From the NCBI GenBank assembly GCA_008508345.1, contig QNGE01000752.1, positions 167,184 through 231,183 on the forward strand: a stretch of 64,000 bases of DNA, given 5' to 3'. This DNA comes from Paragonimus westermani (lineage: Eukaryota > Platyhelminthes > Trematoda > Plagiorchiida > Troglotrematidae). A program made the translations under genes and the position numbers. Of this stretch, positions 13,084 through 24,882 are shown piece by piece (within the stretch, counting starts at the first letter, position 1; every line of letters begins with the position of its first letter). The notes under the pieces are model-generated. The model was not told the DNA's origin, did not search any database, and was given only the letters and a program-made list of their open reading frames with translations.

Positions 13084-13830
13084 TTAGCCACTTGATTGGC
13101 TAGCTCGTTGATGACCTACTAATCTCAAACGGTCAGTGCTTTCGCGGCCACACACGCCACAATGCCATACAGCCATGTCACCACGAGCTGTGGCACCGAT
13201 GGTTCCCTTGAGAACCGCACATTTTCGTTCACAGCCGCACAATAGCTGTTCGACGAAGTTGCGGAGGCCAGCCCGGATCGTATTTCTCCAGACTTTCCGG
13301 TTCAACGTCAACTGCTCATAACGTCTAAAATGGAAGTTACAACGCGAAAGAATCACTTGCATAACATCCTGGTATCCCCGCTTTTGAACGCCAAAATTTC
13401 GCTTTCCTGGTCTCACTTGGTCATTCAGCAGCTGCTTCGCAACACGGTCATCGCCCATACAACGAACATGGCCTAGCCAACGGGTACGATTCAACATCAC
13501 CATGGCTTCCATCACGTTCATATCCGCTCGCCGCAGTACTTCACTGTTCGGAGCCATGTCCAACCACCGAATACCCCGGATGTGTCTTAGACATTCAAGT
13601 GGAAACGGTTCAGATTTTGTACGTCCGCTAATACACTGACCACGTTTCACTGCCGTACGGCAGTGTAGACGGCACCATTGGGCGGTAGACAAGTAACTTG
13701 GTGCTCACCTTCAGTCTATGGTTCTTCCAGACCCGCCTTTCAAGACGTTCGAAAGCAGCGTTAGTGTTCCCCACATTAGTTCTCAACTCGTGGTGCACGG
13801 ACAGATCCTTGGACGTGTTGCTACCTTAAT
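13084..13830 (-). pseudogene. LINE RT thumb and C-terminal domain with zinc-finger end
   Basis: The minus strand from 13830 reads a GNTNAAFERLERRVW segment, then RLKVSTKLLVYRP and LPYGSETWSVY, then a stop at about 13639. A frameshift leads into the 202-codon open frame at 13084-13692, whose useful part reads ECLRHIRGIRWLD, a stretch with EVLRRADM, then RWLGHVRCMGDDRV, GKRNFGVQKRGYQDV and, at the end, CGVCGRESTDRLRLVGHQR. This is the typical C-terminal region of RTE-like elements, ending in a C2H2-like finger. The first residues of the 202-codon frame are out of frame with the element and not part of the original protein. Confidence 0.85.
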
Positions 13831-13979
13831 AGTAGAAGTCTGAGCAGCTGTTGACCACATCTCCATTGGTGCAAATCACAAACGCAAGTGCACGAACCGC
13901 ATCTTCGCTCTGAGAGAGCTGAACAAAGAAAATGTCCTACCGATGTTGGTATTGTAGATAACAGCGTCAGTGAGACACA

Positions 13980-14430
13980 TCTCTAGAAGTCATTAACGAT
14001 CCAGCGACCATCCGCCATTCTTCAGTATCTCACCTGGCAGTCCACTCTCGCCTGCAGCCTCCCCGTTGCACAGTTGACTAATCGCTCTCTACAACTCTTG
14101 CAAATCTAAGGCGAGAGCAAGTGAAGATTTGATGGCCTGTTGCGGCACGCTCTTCACATTCACACATTCAGTGGTAACAGGGCGGTTTAATAGGCAACCA
14201 AACTGTTCGTGCCACACTTCCGTGATGTCCTCCGGCTGGGTACAAGAACAGTCGGTATCCACATCTACTAGTGCTTTGGTAGACTAAACAGATGGCCCAA
14301 AGATCGCCCTAAGTCAATCGTAGAACTCCTCATGCAGTCCACCGTCTACGTAGTCTTGCATCCGCTCACCCTAATTTTTCCACCAGTTGTCCTTAATTCC
14401 GCAAACACGCTCGGTCAGTTGACGGCGGAT
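13980..14430 (-). pseudogene. LINE linker and N-terminal RT remnant
   Basis: Right after the gap the minus strand reads RRQLTERVCGIKDNWW in one frame. The next frame carries FGPSV, STKALVDVDTDC, EVWHEQFGCLLNRPV and then LQEL, a stop, RAISQL and LCNGEAAGESGLPGEILKNG. These match the usual RTE order: a linker, a W..HF..LLNRP segment and the AI..L.NGKAPG.DGIPAE entry into the RT. Three stops and at least one frameshift break it. After GGWSLDR the recognisable RT ends, and the palm motifs with F/YADD are not found. Confidence 0.8.
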
Positions 14431-15125
14431 NNNNNNNNNNNNNNNNNNNNNNNNNNNNNNNNNNNNNNNNNNNNNNNNNNNNNNNNNNNNNNNNNNNNNN
14501 NNNNNNNNNNNNNNNNNNNNNNNNNNNNNNNNNNNNNNNNNNNNNNNNNNNNNNNNNNNNNNNNNNNNNNNNNNNNNNNNNNNNNNNNNNNNNNNNNNNN
14601 NNNNNNNNNNNNNNNNNNNNNNNNNNNNNNNNNNNNNNNNNNNNNNNNNNNNNNNNNNNNNNNNNNNNNNNNNNNNNNNNNNNNNNNNNNNNNNNNNNNN
14701 NNNNNNNNNNNNNNNNNNNNNNNNNNNNNNNNNNNNNNNNNNNNNNNNNNNNNNNNNNNNNNNNNNNNNNNNNNNNNNNNNNNNNNNNNNNNNNNNNNNN
14801 NNNNNNNNNNNNNNNNNNNNNNNNNNNNNNNNNNNNNNNNNNNNNNNNNNNNNNNNNNNNNNNNNNNNNNNNNNNNNNNNNNNNNNNNNNNNNNNNNNNN
14901 NNNNNNNNNNNNNNNNNNNNNNNNNNNNNNNNNNNNNNNNNNNNNNNNNNNNNNNNNNNNNNNNNNNNNNNNNNNNNNNNNNNNNNNNNNNNNNNNNNNN
15001 NNNNNNNNNNNNNNNNNNNNNNNNNNNNNNNNNNNNNNNNNNNNNNNNNNNNNNNNNNNNNNNNNNNNNNNNNNNNNNNNNNNNNNNNNNNNNNNNNNNN
15101 NNNNNNNNNNNNNNNNNNNNNNNNN
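14431..15125. other. Assembly gap (695 N)
   Basis: An unbroken run of N lies inside the LINE, exactly where the remainder of its endonuclease should be. The length would hold about 230 codons, close to what an APE domain needs. The frames on the two sides do not match across 695 bases, so either the gap size is nominal or the copy is frameshifted there. Open frames drawn through this run are artefacts. Confidence 0.98.
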
Positions 15126-15350
15126 TTGCATCGATCCAGCAGCGTGCGCACGTTCCATGTCCCAATGGAAAGCGTCTCGTGTTCCCGGACCTGTCTCAGG
15201 TTGGTCGTCGTGTTACTGAGACTCCAGTGAGCATTGTCTGTTTTGAGCTTCGTGCTAGCGGGATCATTAGAAGGCTGGATGTGGGGAGAGTTTGACAGTA
15301 GCCTATTCTCGACTATGCACTCTGACGCAAACAGAAAATAGGACGACCCA
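15126..15350 (-). pseudogene. LINE endonuclease N-terminus (APE type)
   Basis: A minus-strand frame is open from a stop near 15353 down to the N gap. It ends with HETLSIGTWNVRTLLDRC. TWN.R.L is the first conserved block of APE-type endonucleases in RTE/BovB LINEs; the Asn is an active-site residue in the family. About 60 codons precede it with no ATG visible, so either the start was lost or this part is the unconserved N-terminal extension. The rest of the endonuclease would fall in the gap. Confidence 0.8.
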
Positions 15351-15412
15351 TTTTATCCTGTGCGATGACGGATGCAGTATGGTATTTGGCTAACATTGTA
15401 TGATCATAGTTT

Positions 15413-15949
15413 GTGTGTGCTTCGGATACTGCTAGGACGTCCAGGCCAAGACAGGAGAGTGATTCGGGTTCTCAACCAAAGTCTTTAGCTCAAAAGCCTA
15501 AACAGCAAGTTAGCGGATTACACATACGTGAAAACACAATTGCAACAAAATCAACAACGGGCTGTGACCAAATTTCACTAGCTAAGCACAGAGTCGAAGG
15601 CTGGGCACCTGAAATGACAACACACATTAAGACCACTATTACTGCAAAGACAAACAAGTCACAACAAGAAAACCAGACCAGGCAAGAACAAACATCAAGC
15701 CGAACCATACCAGAAAACACGGCATCATCCACAACAAGCTCATCTGCTTTATTCTGTTTGCTCCCTTCCGGTCAATCTGACGTGGCTGAACCTGCGATGA
15801 CCAACATCTTGGTCAGCATAGCTCACCGAATCAAAACAGCACACGCGCCTGATCACCACGCCAAGTTAGCAGAAAAGGTCAGGAAGTCAATCTACAGCGC
15901 ATATGTCACACATCACATGAATGTGGCTGCTGGTTTGCAAGATGCATGA
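15413..15949 (+). CDS. Unassigned 178-codon Thr/Ser/Gln-rich frame
   Basis: This open frame abuts the 5' end of the LINE on the opposite strand. It has no ATG for about the first 65 codons, so it would have to be an exon or a broken gene. The predicted product is hydrophilic: rich in Thr, Ser, Gln and Lys in its first two thirds, then a more mixed, possibly helical end (SIAHRIKTAHAPDHHAKLAE). I recognise no domain. It could be part of another element's gag-like protein, a host exon, or chance. No promoter or splice evidence decides between these. Confidence 0.2.
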   Translation: MCASDTARTSRPRQESDSGSQPKSLAQKPKQQVSGLHIRENTIATKSTTGCDQISLAKHRVEGWAPEMTTHIKTTITAKTNKSQQENQTRQEQTSSRTIPENTASSTTSSSALFCLLPSGQSDVAEPAMTNILVSIAHRIKTAHAPDHHAKLAEKVRKSIYSAYVTHHMNVAAGLQDA

Positions 15950-18900
15950 GTTGAACTAACTAACCTGCAATTCCCATCTAAATGTGGTCATGAATTTCTG
16001 TGGGTTACTCGCTGGAAATCAATAAAATGGCGACTGGTGATACTGCTGCATTACTTACCTGTGAGAAATTTCGGGGCGACAGTTGCATAAGTTGAGTTCA
16101 GCACACTTTGCTTTATTTGTGAAGAACACTCTCAAGCGCCATACTCTAATTCGGAAGGGAAACAGATGTAAAACCATGTAAATAGCGTTTAAGTGTCGTT
16201 GTGGGTGCTTACCTCAATTCGTTAGTCTCGGAAAATTTGTACACCGTAAACTACTGTAGAAAAATGTCTCATAAACTATTAGGTAGTTTTATAGCTATGT
16301 TGAAAGTTGTTTCCGGACTTGTACCTCATTAACTTATCAAGTCCGCTGTAGTTTCCGTTCTGCCTCCTAAGTAGTGAATTTTCCTAGGTATCCTGCCGGT
16401 TCTGCTGTGAGGTGCAGAAGGGAACAGAGTCCAGGGGAATTCTGTATTAAGTTATGTGAATTAGTCGTCGATTGAGAATGACAAACACACACTGTCTGCT
16501 GCGTGAAAGAGCACTACGTGATACGTTATATTTCCGTCTTCGTGTTTCAAGGTAGTCTACTGTGCTACCAGAATCGGTGATGAACTGGCTTTCCGACACG
16601 CAAGTGTGCGGTTGGTGGGTGAACATGAGACACACCCACACAGCGGGTAACCGTCAGGCTTTACCGAAGTCAGTTTTACAGTTTTTTCTTTCGCACTGGT
16701 TGCGAATACATTTTCGCTGTTATCGAGTGTGACAATTTAACTTGACTACCACAAAAATATACATTATACGTAATGTTATAGTAAAGTTATCCCTGAAAAA
16801 TATTGAGTAACTTCATGATCTGTCGCAGAATGTATTCTTCAGTGGGTCACTGTAAATGAGCATTCTACAAGGTGCTTTTGCAAAGTAATTTGTGAGTTAT
16901 TAGTTAGCCTTGTTGGATTTCCCGAAGAAGCATATAATTCTTGAACAAAAAACTTATCAGTAAAAGCAGTGAATCGGCTGAGCTCCAACGCCCAACCCGC
17001 ATTCATCAGACACAGTTAATACGTTCGTGTACAAAACAACTGTTCAAGGCCATTTGGTAGTAGTTAGCTGACTCGAAACTGGACTACCTGACCACCTCCT
17101 TCTCTTGACTCGTTGCACTTTCGCGTATACAGTGTGCACCTTGAATGGAACGCCGCTGCCGTCAGTTAATTCATAGTATCGATCGAGCGCGTGACCTTTC
17201 TTAGATGTCACTCATTCGTTTGGTCATTAATTCACCCGACCCGACACACTTTCAAGAGGCTCTGCATGTTGACCGAAAAACATCAGACCGGTTGGGTGAT
17301 GCTCAATGAAAACCAAAGTGCGCAACCACAGGAGACTTTTGGGTGAGTGAGTGAGAGCAATTTCGTTCCACCACTGAATCCTCCATGCGAACGTGAAATC
17401 TCTGCAACATCTGGTACATCGAGGAGCGTGTTGAATTCATGTGGTTTCAGTACTTAAAGGAACATTGTGTCATGGATGAATGTGCAGTATAAACATTACG
17501 GACGTAAACGAAGCGAGTCGACTTATCCACACTCTTGAGGGATTGTTTAAACTGCTATGCTACGGGGAGTGAAACAGTACGAGTTTGAATCTTCAAGAAC
17601 CAGTTTCTTTGTTGATATCAATAGTTCAAACCTGTCAGATGGCGGTGTTTCACTCCGGGTACGGACTGTTATTTGGTCGAAAAGGGGAGTGGGTTAATCG
17701 TCCTTGATCATACCATCACTGCTACAAGCTACCACAGAAACAGTTACTCCCAGTGCCAGCCTTTTCATCTGCTTGGTAATCGCACTGAGCTCCACAAAAA
17801 TGTGTTTGATCAGGTTAGTCACTGACTAACTGAACGAGCGACGGTTGGTCCTAGTGACCACCGACGAAGTGGTGGACAGGTGTTTCGAATTGGTTACCTC
17901 TGTTCAGTACCACGCAAGACGGATAATCAAACCTGCGACCCGTGAATAAGCGGCAGATTGTAGTCCAGACACATCAACTAAACTATGGGATCGCCGTCAC
18001 CAGAGTTGCAGGAAGGCATATGAATCAGTTTCCTTCGCCGTTGTGCTTCCTTTCGCTGTTCTAAGTAAAAGACAAAAACACTCACCAGTACAGTCCATTT
18101 TTGACTGTCTTACCACTGTATCACAGCCAGGGATACTGCCAAGCTATTCAGATCAATATTGCAAAGACCGTTTTATCTGAGCTTCCGATTAGATCAGTAA
18201 AAACACACTCGGAAGAAGGTTGTGTTACAAGATACTTTTCCAAAAAGCCTCCAAAACTAGTCACAAAACTTTCGTTTTTTTACCGTTATGCAACCGTTTC
18301 ACTTGACTAAACAATCACAGGAGTTCAGCTGCTCAACCCGAATCTTTTTTATTCCACCGGCATTCACGACTACAAGGGTTCAGACAATAGGCACAGAGTT
18401 CTCACCAAGCCAGTGAGCAATGGGTGAATACAGTATAAGAATAAGTAAAAGAATAAGCTTTAAACTGTTGTTTTTCAGCTCGGGTCGCCAAGGGGAAGTA
18501 TGAAAGGTACTTACCAACGTAATTCCACACGTTAGTGGTTTTATCTGATCTCGTTGCGCAATCAAATTAGGTTTGATCTGACGCCACTTTATAAGATTTT
18601 TTGCTGGCGAACTGAGCTCAATACAATGTGGTTCTTTTGTGATTCTGAGAGCTTCGTTTTCCCAGAGGGAGTGATGAAAGTAGAAACCCATTCCACGAAA
18701 GGAGCCGTTTCTTTTTTAAAGGTTTATTTCTGAGGCACTGCATTTCAGTACGTAAGTTTGACACATGGTTTGTTGTGCCCTGGAAACGCTGTTTATTTTG
18801 CAGGATTCTCATGATTTCGCATCATTCGGATTTCGCACTCTCTCTCGACACCTATGGTGTGAACATTAAACAGACGTTAGTCAAATCTGGGCAGTTTTCA

Positions 18901-21900
18901 TCACCTGGTCATAGGCTGAGTATAGATGTGGACCGTGCACTAACCTACGAGCAATTCATTTCGTTACCTATAAGCAACTGCTTAAAGCTGGTTAGTACAG
19001 TCCACAGTGCTACTTTTTCTCGGTATGATTGTAAAAGTGGAACACACTTGGACAAGGATACAACTCTGTGCACGTCCCAGATTTCGTTCGGAGGTATCCG
19101 CAGTTAATAGGGTAAGACGGTTAGCGCACGATATTGCATAATGCGAACAGAGTTTTTTCCTGGGAACGAGCAGCGTAGTGCAGTGCTCACGCTCTTCTTT
19201 GTCAAGTTTTACTAAGTGCCTTCTACGTGTTAGCTTGACTTTTTGTTCTGATAAATTTGCTGTGAAGTCACCTCTAGTGAAGTAACAGCCAGATGTTTCC
19301 CCCAACAAACAGGTTAGGATCTATGCATACAAAGACTAGTTTTCGACTCTGGTATGACAACTTCCTCATCGGTAGCAAATAAAAACATTCCAAGCAATTT
19401 CAAATGGTCTAGAAGCCTTCCCTCGCTCTCAACTTCAACGTGATGGAGTTAAAACCATACTTGTGATCAGCATACTTACCACAGAAAGTATAACTGATAT
19501 TTAGGTTTTTGTGAAGAACAAGAAATCTGTTAAAATATATTACTTGCGAAATTCATCTTACTAGTTCATATGTATAAAGACCAAGACGTCCTGGAATGAA
19601 AATACCAATTCCACAATCAGAAAGTAAACCAACCATAAAAACAGATAAGCTTCTGTGTTACGGCAATCACCTTTACGAGCCTATGACGCAGTTTGTTTGC
19701 CGTGGAAAGTTCAAACCTCATTGATCGCATTGCCCACTGTTTCACTTCCGAGCCTACATCGCTTCATAGTATCTTTGGTTTATACCTCTTGCGTGATTGC
19801 GATTGTTATGCGACTAAAGAACTTAGTCGCAAGTATTTATTCTTCCCAATTGATGATCCTCCATGACTTAATTCAATCACTACAATGAGAGCTACTAAAA
19901 AATTGAGATCTGACCGATACAGACACTGAACCTTGAAGGCATAAGGAAGTAGACAGAACGACAAAGTTACATCAAACACTGTAGGATACATGAGTATTAC
20001 GCCTCGACATATGGAGATGTGTACGTAAGAAACCAACAGAGAGAACCGACTGTTCCTCAGAACTGTCCTGATGAATCCATCCGTTTCTTACTACATATTG
20101 TAAAGCGTCCATCAGTCTGTATCCCTTGTACTTGGAACAGCGTTTTATCCACAAATTCATAGGATCTGAGTCCCTAAAAACCAACCCAATTGTAAGTTAA
20201 ATCCGCTGGAAAACAGAGTTGGGCTAAGCCTTGTCTGCATGTGACGTAATTGATTGTAAACTCAGTAACTGCCTCAATTAATCAACGGACACATCGTGAC
20301 ATACTAATGAAAAGGCGCTAAATTTAGAGAGTAGTGGACCGATTCTCCTGGAAGGATGTTTCTTATGCTATTTTTCGGACTGCTGGAAGTCACGCTGTTG
20401 CATGTAAACACCCTTTAGATAGATGGGATAAGTGAACTGATACGGTGTCACTGGATGGTGACAGTACAGCGTTTTGCAACTTCATTGGCTGACCAAGCCT
20501 ACTGAAGAAAGTCTGTGATTTTCAGGGTGATAACTTCAGATTTCATTGTACAACGGTACTGAAACAGTCCAAGTAAACGGAGATTCACTGTATGTCACGG
20601 AAAATGGTTACTTTAGAAATTAACCACCCAAAAGTCTTTGAGGCTATTGTGATCCCAAGGTAAACGAAATGGAGCTGTCATCTGGTTTCATTAGATTCTA
20701 CATAGCTTTTATCGTCATTTTGAACTGTTTCTTCATCATTTATATAAATAAAGTACTTGTAGAGGACTGGTACGTTTCTGTCTAGAATCGTGCCTATTCT
20801 CCACAACAATTAAATCAGAAAAACTGATTATAGGACAACGACGTTTATTGCAAAGAGACCGGGAAAGCAAGCTGTAAGCAAAACACAACAGAAACAAAGC
20901 GCAACAGACAAGCAGCTAACGACTGGAAGGTGCAAGTGCAAGTGTGACCTTGGGCGGTCGAACCAACGAGAAAATCCAGACATGCAACCAAACAACGTCA
21001 ATAGTGTCAACGGTCAAAATAAATAGCAAAATAGTTGGAATACGTGGCAAACCAAGAATGTCTCTACATACTTCAAATTAAGATACGGGGAACTTTTAAC
21101 ATCAGAAAAGCGCGAAGTAACTAGTTCGACAACGAAACGGTTACTCATCATCCCTATGGAGGTCACTACGAGGAAATAATCAAAGAAACATTTCCGAGCA
21201 CTTGTGACTGGGGTGGCTGCTCGCTAGTTTGTAGACAAGCTATGAATGGCTATTCGATTCCAGTCTGCGAGAAAAGTGTGAATGTTGAGGGAGTGATGCA
21301 CACGATTCCCTCCTTAACCTTAACAAGTGTTAAATGTGACAAAGGTCGTGTTTCCATCAGAACAAGTTAACAAACACATCACCACTCTTAAAACCACCCA
21401 TCAACTTCCTTCGCACTCATGTCTCTTCTCTATATCCCCTTTTATCGTCAGTGGTACCAGCTTGAACAGGGTTTCAAGGACTTGCAAAAATTCAGAGTTT
21501 TAAGAGGACAGCACCCTCTTCAAAAATAAACCATTTGTCAGGACCAATGAATTGAATCGAAAGTGTTCGGGGTTAACCTGAAACGAACCGAATGTGCTCA
21601 TACCCTGTTTGAGATTTTCCGTAACTAAGATCTGTGACAGGTAGCCAACCAATTCATCGCTCTGAATAACATACAGTTGGTCAAATGGTCGAACTTACAA
21701 GCCAGCACTAATTGTTCCGTCCTGAAAACTACACTGTGTGATTTTGCAGAAGTGACTTTTGCACACTAAACCTTCAACTGGAAGATTATTAAGGTGTGCG
21801 GTCCATGACACTAATTCCCTGTCAAAACACCAGCACACTCCAATTCCAGAATGTTTACTGACTCGCATGGACTTCTTGGTAAGCCAGAAAAACTACGTCA

Positions 21901-23793
21901 AGCCACCCACACATACTGCTCGTTATGGCCAGGCGGTTTGCTGTCTACTTGAGATATGCGTAGCGGTGACTACATTTGATCAGTGGTATGTTCTATTCTA
22001 CGGATGATCCAAGAAGAATGGTGTGAAATTCGATCATCACGACCTACCATCAGTAACTGGCCCCTTTCATAAAACTCACAAGTCAATCATGTAAACACCT
22101 GTTTTTGAGCATTCTTATCAAATTTTTACGTTTATATCAGATGTGTGCGAGACATACATGAAACTCAGCAAATCAACTAGTTCATTAAAAACCATAGAAT
22201 TGGAGTGGATATTTGTACTCAGCACATTCAAGATTATCAGAGTTCTTCGAAATCAATATGTTCGTCGACCATCTTTTCCACCCACTCTAACTAGTTACGT
22301 GGATGTTTTATTCTCTTCAAAGTATACAATTTGTTTTCAGTATTCAACTCACTACATGTTTAATCTGAGGAAATAAAGAGGTTGTTAGCTGGTTTGACAA
22401 TTTTGACGACTGATGAATTCCCCGCCGTCATTGAAGTCATTCACGGTTTAAATTGACTGATCCGGACCTGTCTTTTTCATGGTGTTCGGATTAGCGTAAA
22501 CATGTGCCAAATCGATAAAACTTCCAGTACCGGCGCCAACTTTCAAACAAGTTCGCTCTGGGCAAACATGGTGGGTGAATTGTGACTAATTCTGGATGCG
22601 TTGCGCTTTCAGTGTGCATAACTGAAAGTATTCGTTCATTCTTCTTTCTCCGTTCGGCTTGAACCTGTAAATAGCCCACTCTGGAATGAAATGTTTGACA
22701 GACAAATGTTAGATAGTTCAGACCTTTTCTCTAAAAATAGCCTAGTGACATTCATACGCGGTGATTCCAGTCCTCCCTCTAAACGTGCATAACTTTTTCA
22801 ATATCTAAGACTAGTTATAGGGCTGAACAAATTTCGACTTGAGCGGTCCATCATACACTAACTAACTTTTACAATAAAGTGATCAACCTGGTATTATCAA
22901 CATGACATTTAGACTTGCGTTCCGCTAAGTTCCAATGTGTGTAATATTTAATATTATGTAGGATGAACACCTTTCATATTGCTTCACATATCTAACATTC
23001 ATAAAACTTTTAACCGTATCCGTGTCGTTGAGCTCATCAATTGTGCACGTCCTTATATTACCTGGGGTTGGATCACGGTATGTGTTCTCATGAATGTTGA
23101 GTACTACATCACTGACCTCACATCAAGCATTGCGAGTTGCCAAATCTGCATACATAGTCAAAGTCCCCTACGATATGTTCCAAGCAGAGTCAGACTCGAA
23201 CATGGGACTGCCTGAATTCTAGGCCGCAGTCAAACGTGAGCGGTATCCAATGTGCAGCCACACTATCCCCAACTAATAATTCGTTAATTGTAAGTAAAAC
23301 TGATGAGAGTGGCAAGAAGAAAATCCGTACAACACCAAGCCTTAGTAGGCATGCTGCCTCTAGTCAAATGTTTGTCAATCAGTCCTATAATTGGTTCGTT
23401 CTTTAGTTGTAGCACTAAAACAGGACCAGCTATTCACCTATCAAACTGTGCGTCCCCAAGTTGCTAGCCCGGTTGCTGGAGCCAGTTCCGAGGTTAGTTT
23501 GAATGACAACCTGCACACCTGCGGTCCAGTTGGTTTGACACAGCCATTCGCGCACTAAACAAACCGCCATGCTTTCGGATGTTACACATAAAGAAGACAA
23601 TAGCCACCGACTTTGAGCTCAGCCGATCTACGGGCTCGATAAACCTGGCTGTTTTGATCGCTCAACACACACCGGCTGGTCTCATTACTGTAGTGGGCCA
23701 GGCAGGCAACTTGCCTGTTGTGCGACTGAACAGATTCTCACTTGTCTACACGCTTCTAGTTATTCGAACTGCCATACAAAATGAGCGCCGATC
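15950..23793. other. No recognisable gene or mobile element
   Basis: Short frames only, none with a motif that I recognise. A possible pol III B-box-like string (GAGTTTGAATC) occurs near 17582, but no A-box at tRNA spacing goes with it. The interval looks like intron or intergenic DNA. Confidence 0.45.
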
Positions 23794-24217
23794 ATGTCTC
23801 CTGTCACATTTGGGTGGGATGAATATGCTGTTCTGAAGTGCATTCTCAATCAAAGGTCACGTACTGGAACATCCGCAAATGTAACAATTACAGGGAAGAT
23901 AGTAATAACGTGTAATGTAAGTGGAAACTCACCGGTTTCGAGACCACTACTCCAGGTGGGCTTGACACACAATCCCAGTGCAGTGGTGATGATGAGTCGT
24001 GTCCGCCACAAATCTCACCCAATCAGAAAGCCAAAGGAAGGACTTGGTAATACAGTCATACTGACAAAACAAACCAATACAAAACTAGTGAGTAGTATAA
24101 AACATCCTCCCCCAGTTACGAATTTGAACAGCGAAATCAGAAGACCCGTTTTACAAGATGGTAATACCTTTTCGTATGTTCTCGACAGTTGCTAACACAA
24201 CATAAAACCTGAAGTAT

Positions 24218-24882
24218 TTGCCACTGTTGGACACTCTGTCAATTGTTTCGAGCACTAAATTTTCAAACTTCTGTAGTCAAACTACCAAACGTGCTCGGGA
24301 CTCCAACATGGCACAACTACAAAGATCATTGTCCTCCACCACACTGAGTGACACATTTCCCACCGATCCACATAAGTTAGTTATAAATCTCTCCTCAAAA
24401 TCTCTTTCGCGCCCACAGTTGGAAGTACCCTCTCTTGGGCTTCAGATTAAATGCCCGCATAAGATTATTGAGACTTCGCAAGTACAAGCACAATTCGAAA
24501 ACTTATGTGATCAATTGGGGGAGTTGGCACCCACAGCTAAAGAAAAACACCATCGGTTCAAGGTTAAAATGGTGGATCTATCATATCATTTTCTGAATGC
24601 TCCCAGCCAACAAAAATGTTTACTGCGGCTTGAACACTATCTAGTTCTCAAAGAACTAGTATATTGGAAGAATGTAATTGTTTTAAAACCTGACAAAGGC
24701 TCCTGAACTGTGGTGATGGGCAAGCAGCAATATGTGCAGAGAATGAATATTATCCTTTCAGATGATACAAAGTTTCTACCGGAGACCCAACCTGACAACA
24801 TAATACTGGTGGAGAAACAAATTTGCGGTGAGTTGCAGATTTTACTTTACATGGATACATAACTGAGAGACAGTTCAATTAT
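24218..24882 (+). pseudogene. PLE N-terminal region
   Basis: First ATG at 24308; the frame is open from 24218 without one. It carries LVINLSSKSLSRPQLEVPSL followed by LGLQIKCP, the usual V.NLS...L...E..VL.LG block before the PLE RT. Near its end VIVLKPDKGS is followed by a TGA where intact elements have Gly, then TVVMGKQQYVQRMNIILSDD. A second stop (TAA, about 24861) and a shift of frame separate it from the RT frame starting at 24883. Reading order and motifs leave little doubt about the family. Confidence 0.85.

Larger units (their letters stand above)
12880..15353 (-). mobile_element. APE/RT non-LTR retrotransposon (RTE-like LINE), internally deleted
   Basis: On the minus strand the pieces run in LINE order: an endonuclease start (15126-15350), an assembly gap (14431-15125), the linker and N-terminal RT (13980-14430), the RT thumb and C-terminal region (13084-13830) and a 3' non-coding tail (12880-13083). 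The endonuclease start TWNVRTL, the RT entry LCNGEAAGESGLPGEILKNG and the C-terminal GHVRCM..R..K.....G together point to an RTE/BovB-like element; the clade is an inference from these motifs. The RT catalytic core is missing: only about 180 bases separate the entry motif from the region just before the thumb, where several hundred are expected. Stops and frameshifts show the copy is inactive. Confidence 0.85.

Noticed and set aside
14332..15219. Long open frames on both strands over 14332-15219
   Set aside because: They consist almost entirely of N translated as X; only the edges carry LINE residues.
17520..17600. Another SINE head near GAGTTTGAATC
   Set aside because: No A-box at tRNA spacing and no tail shared with the known copies.
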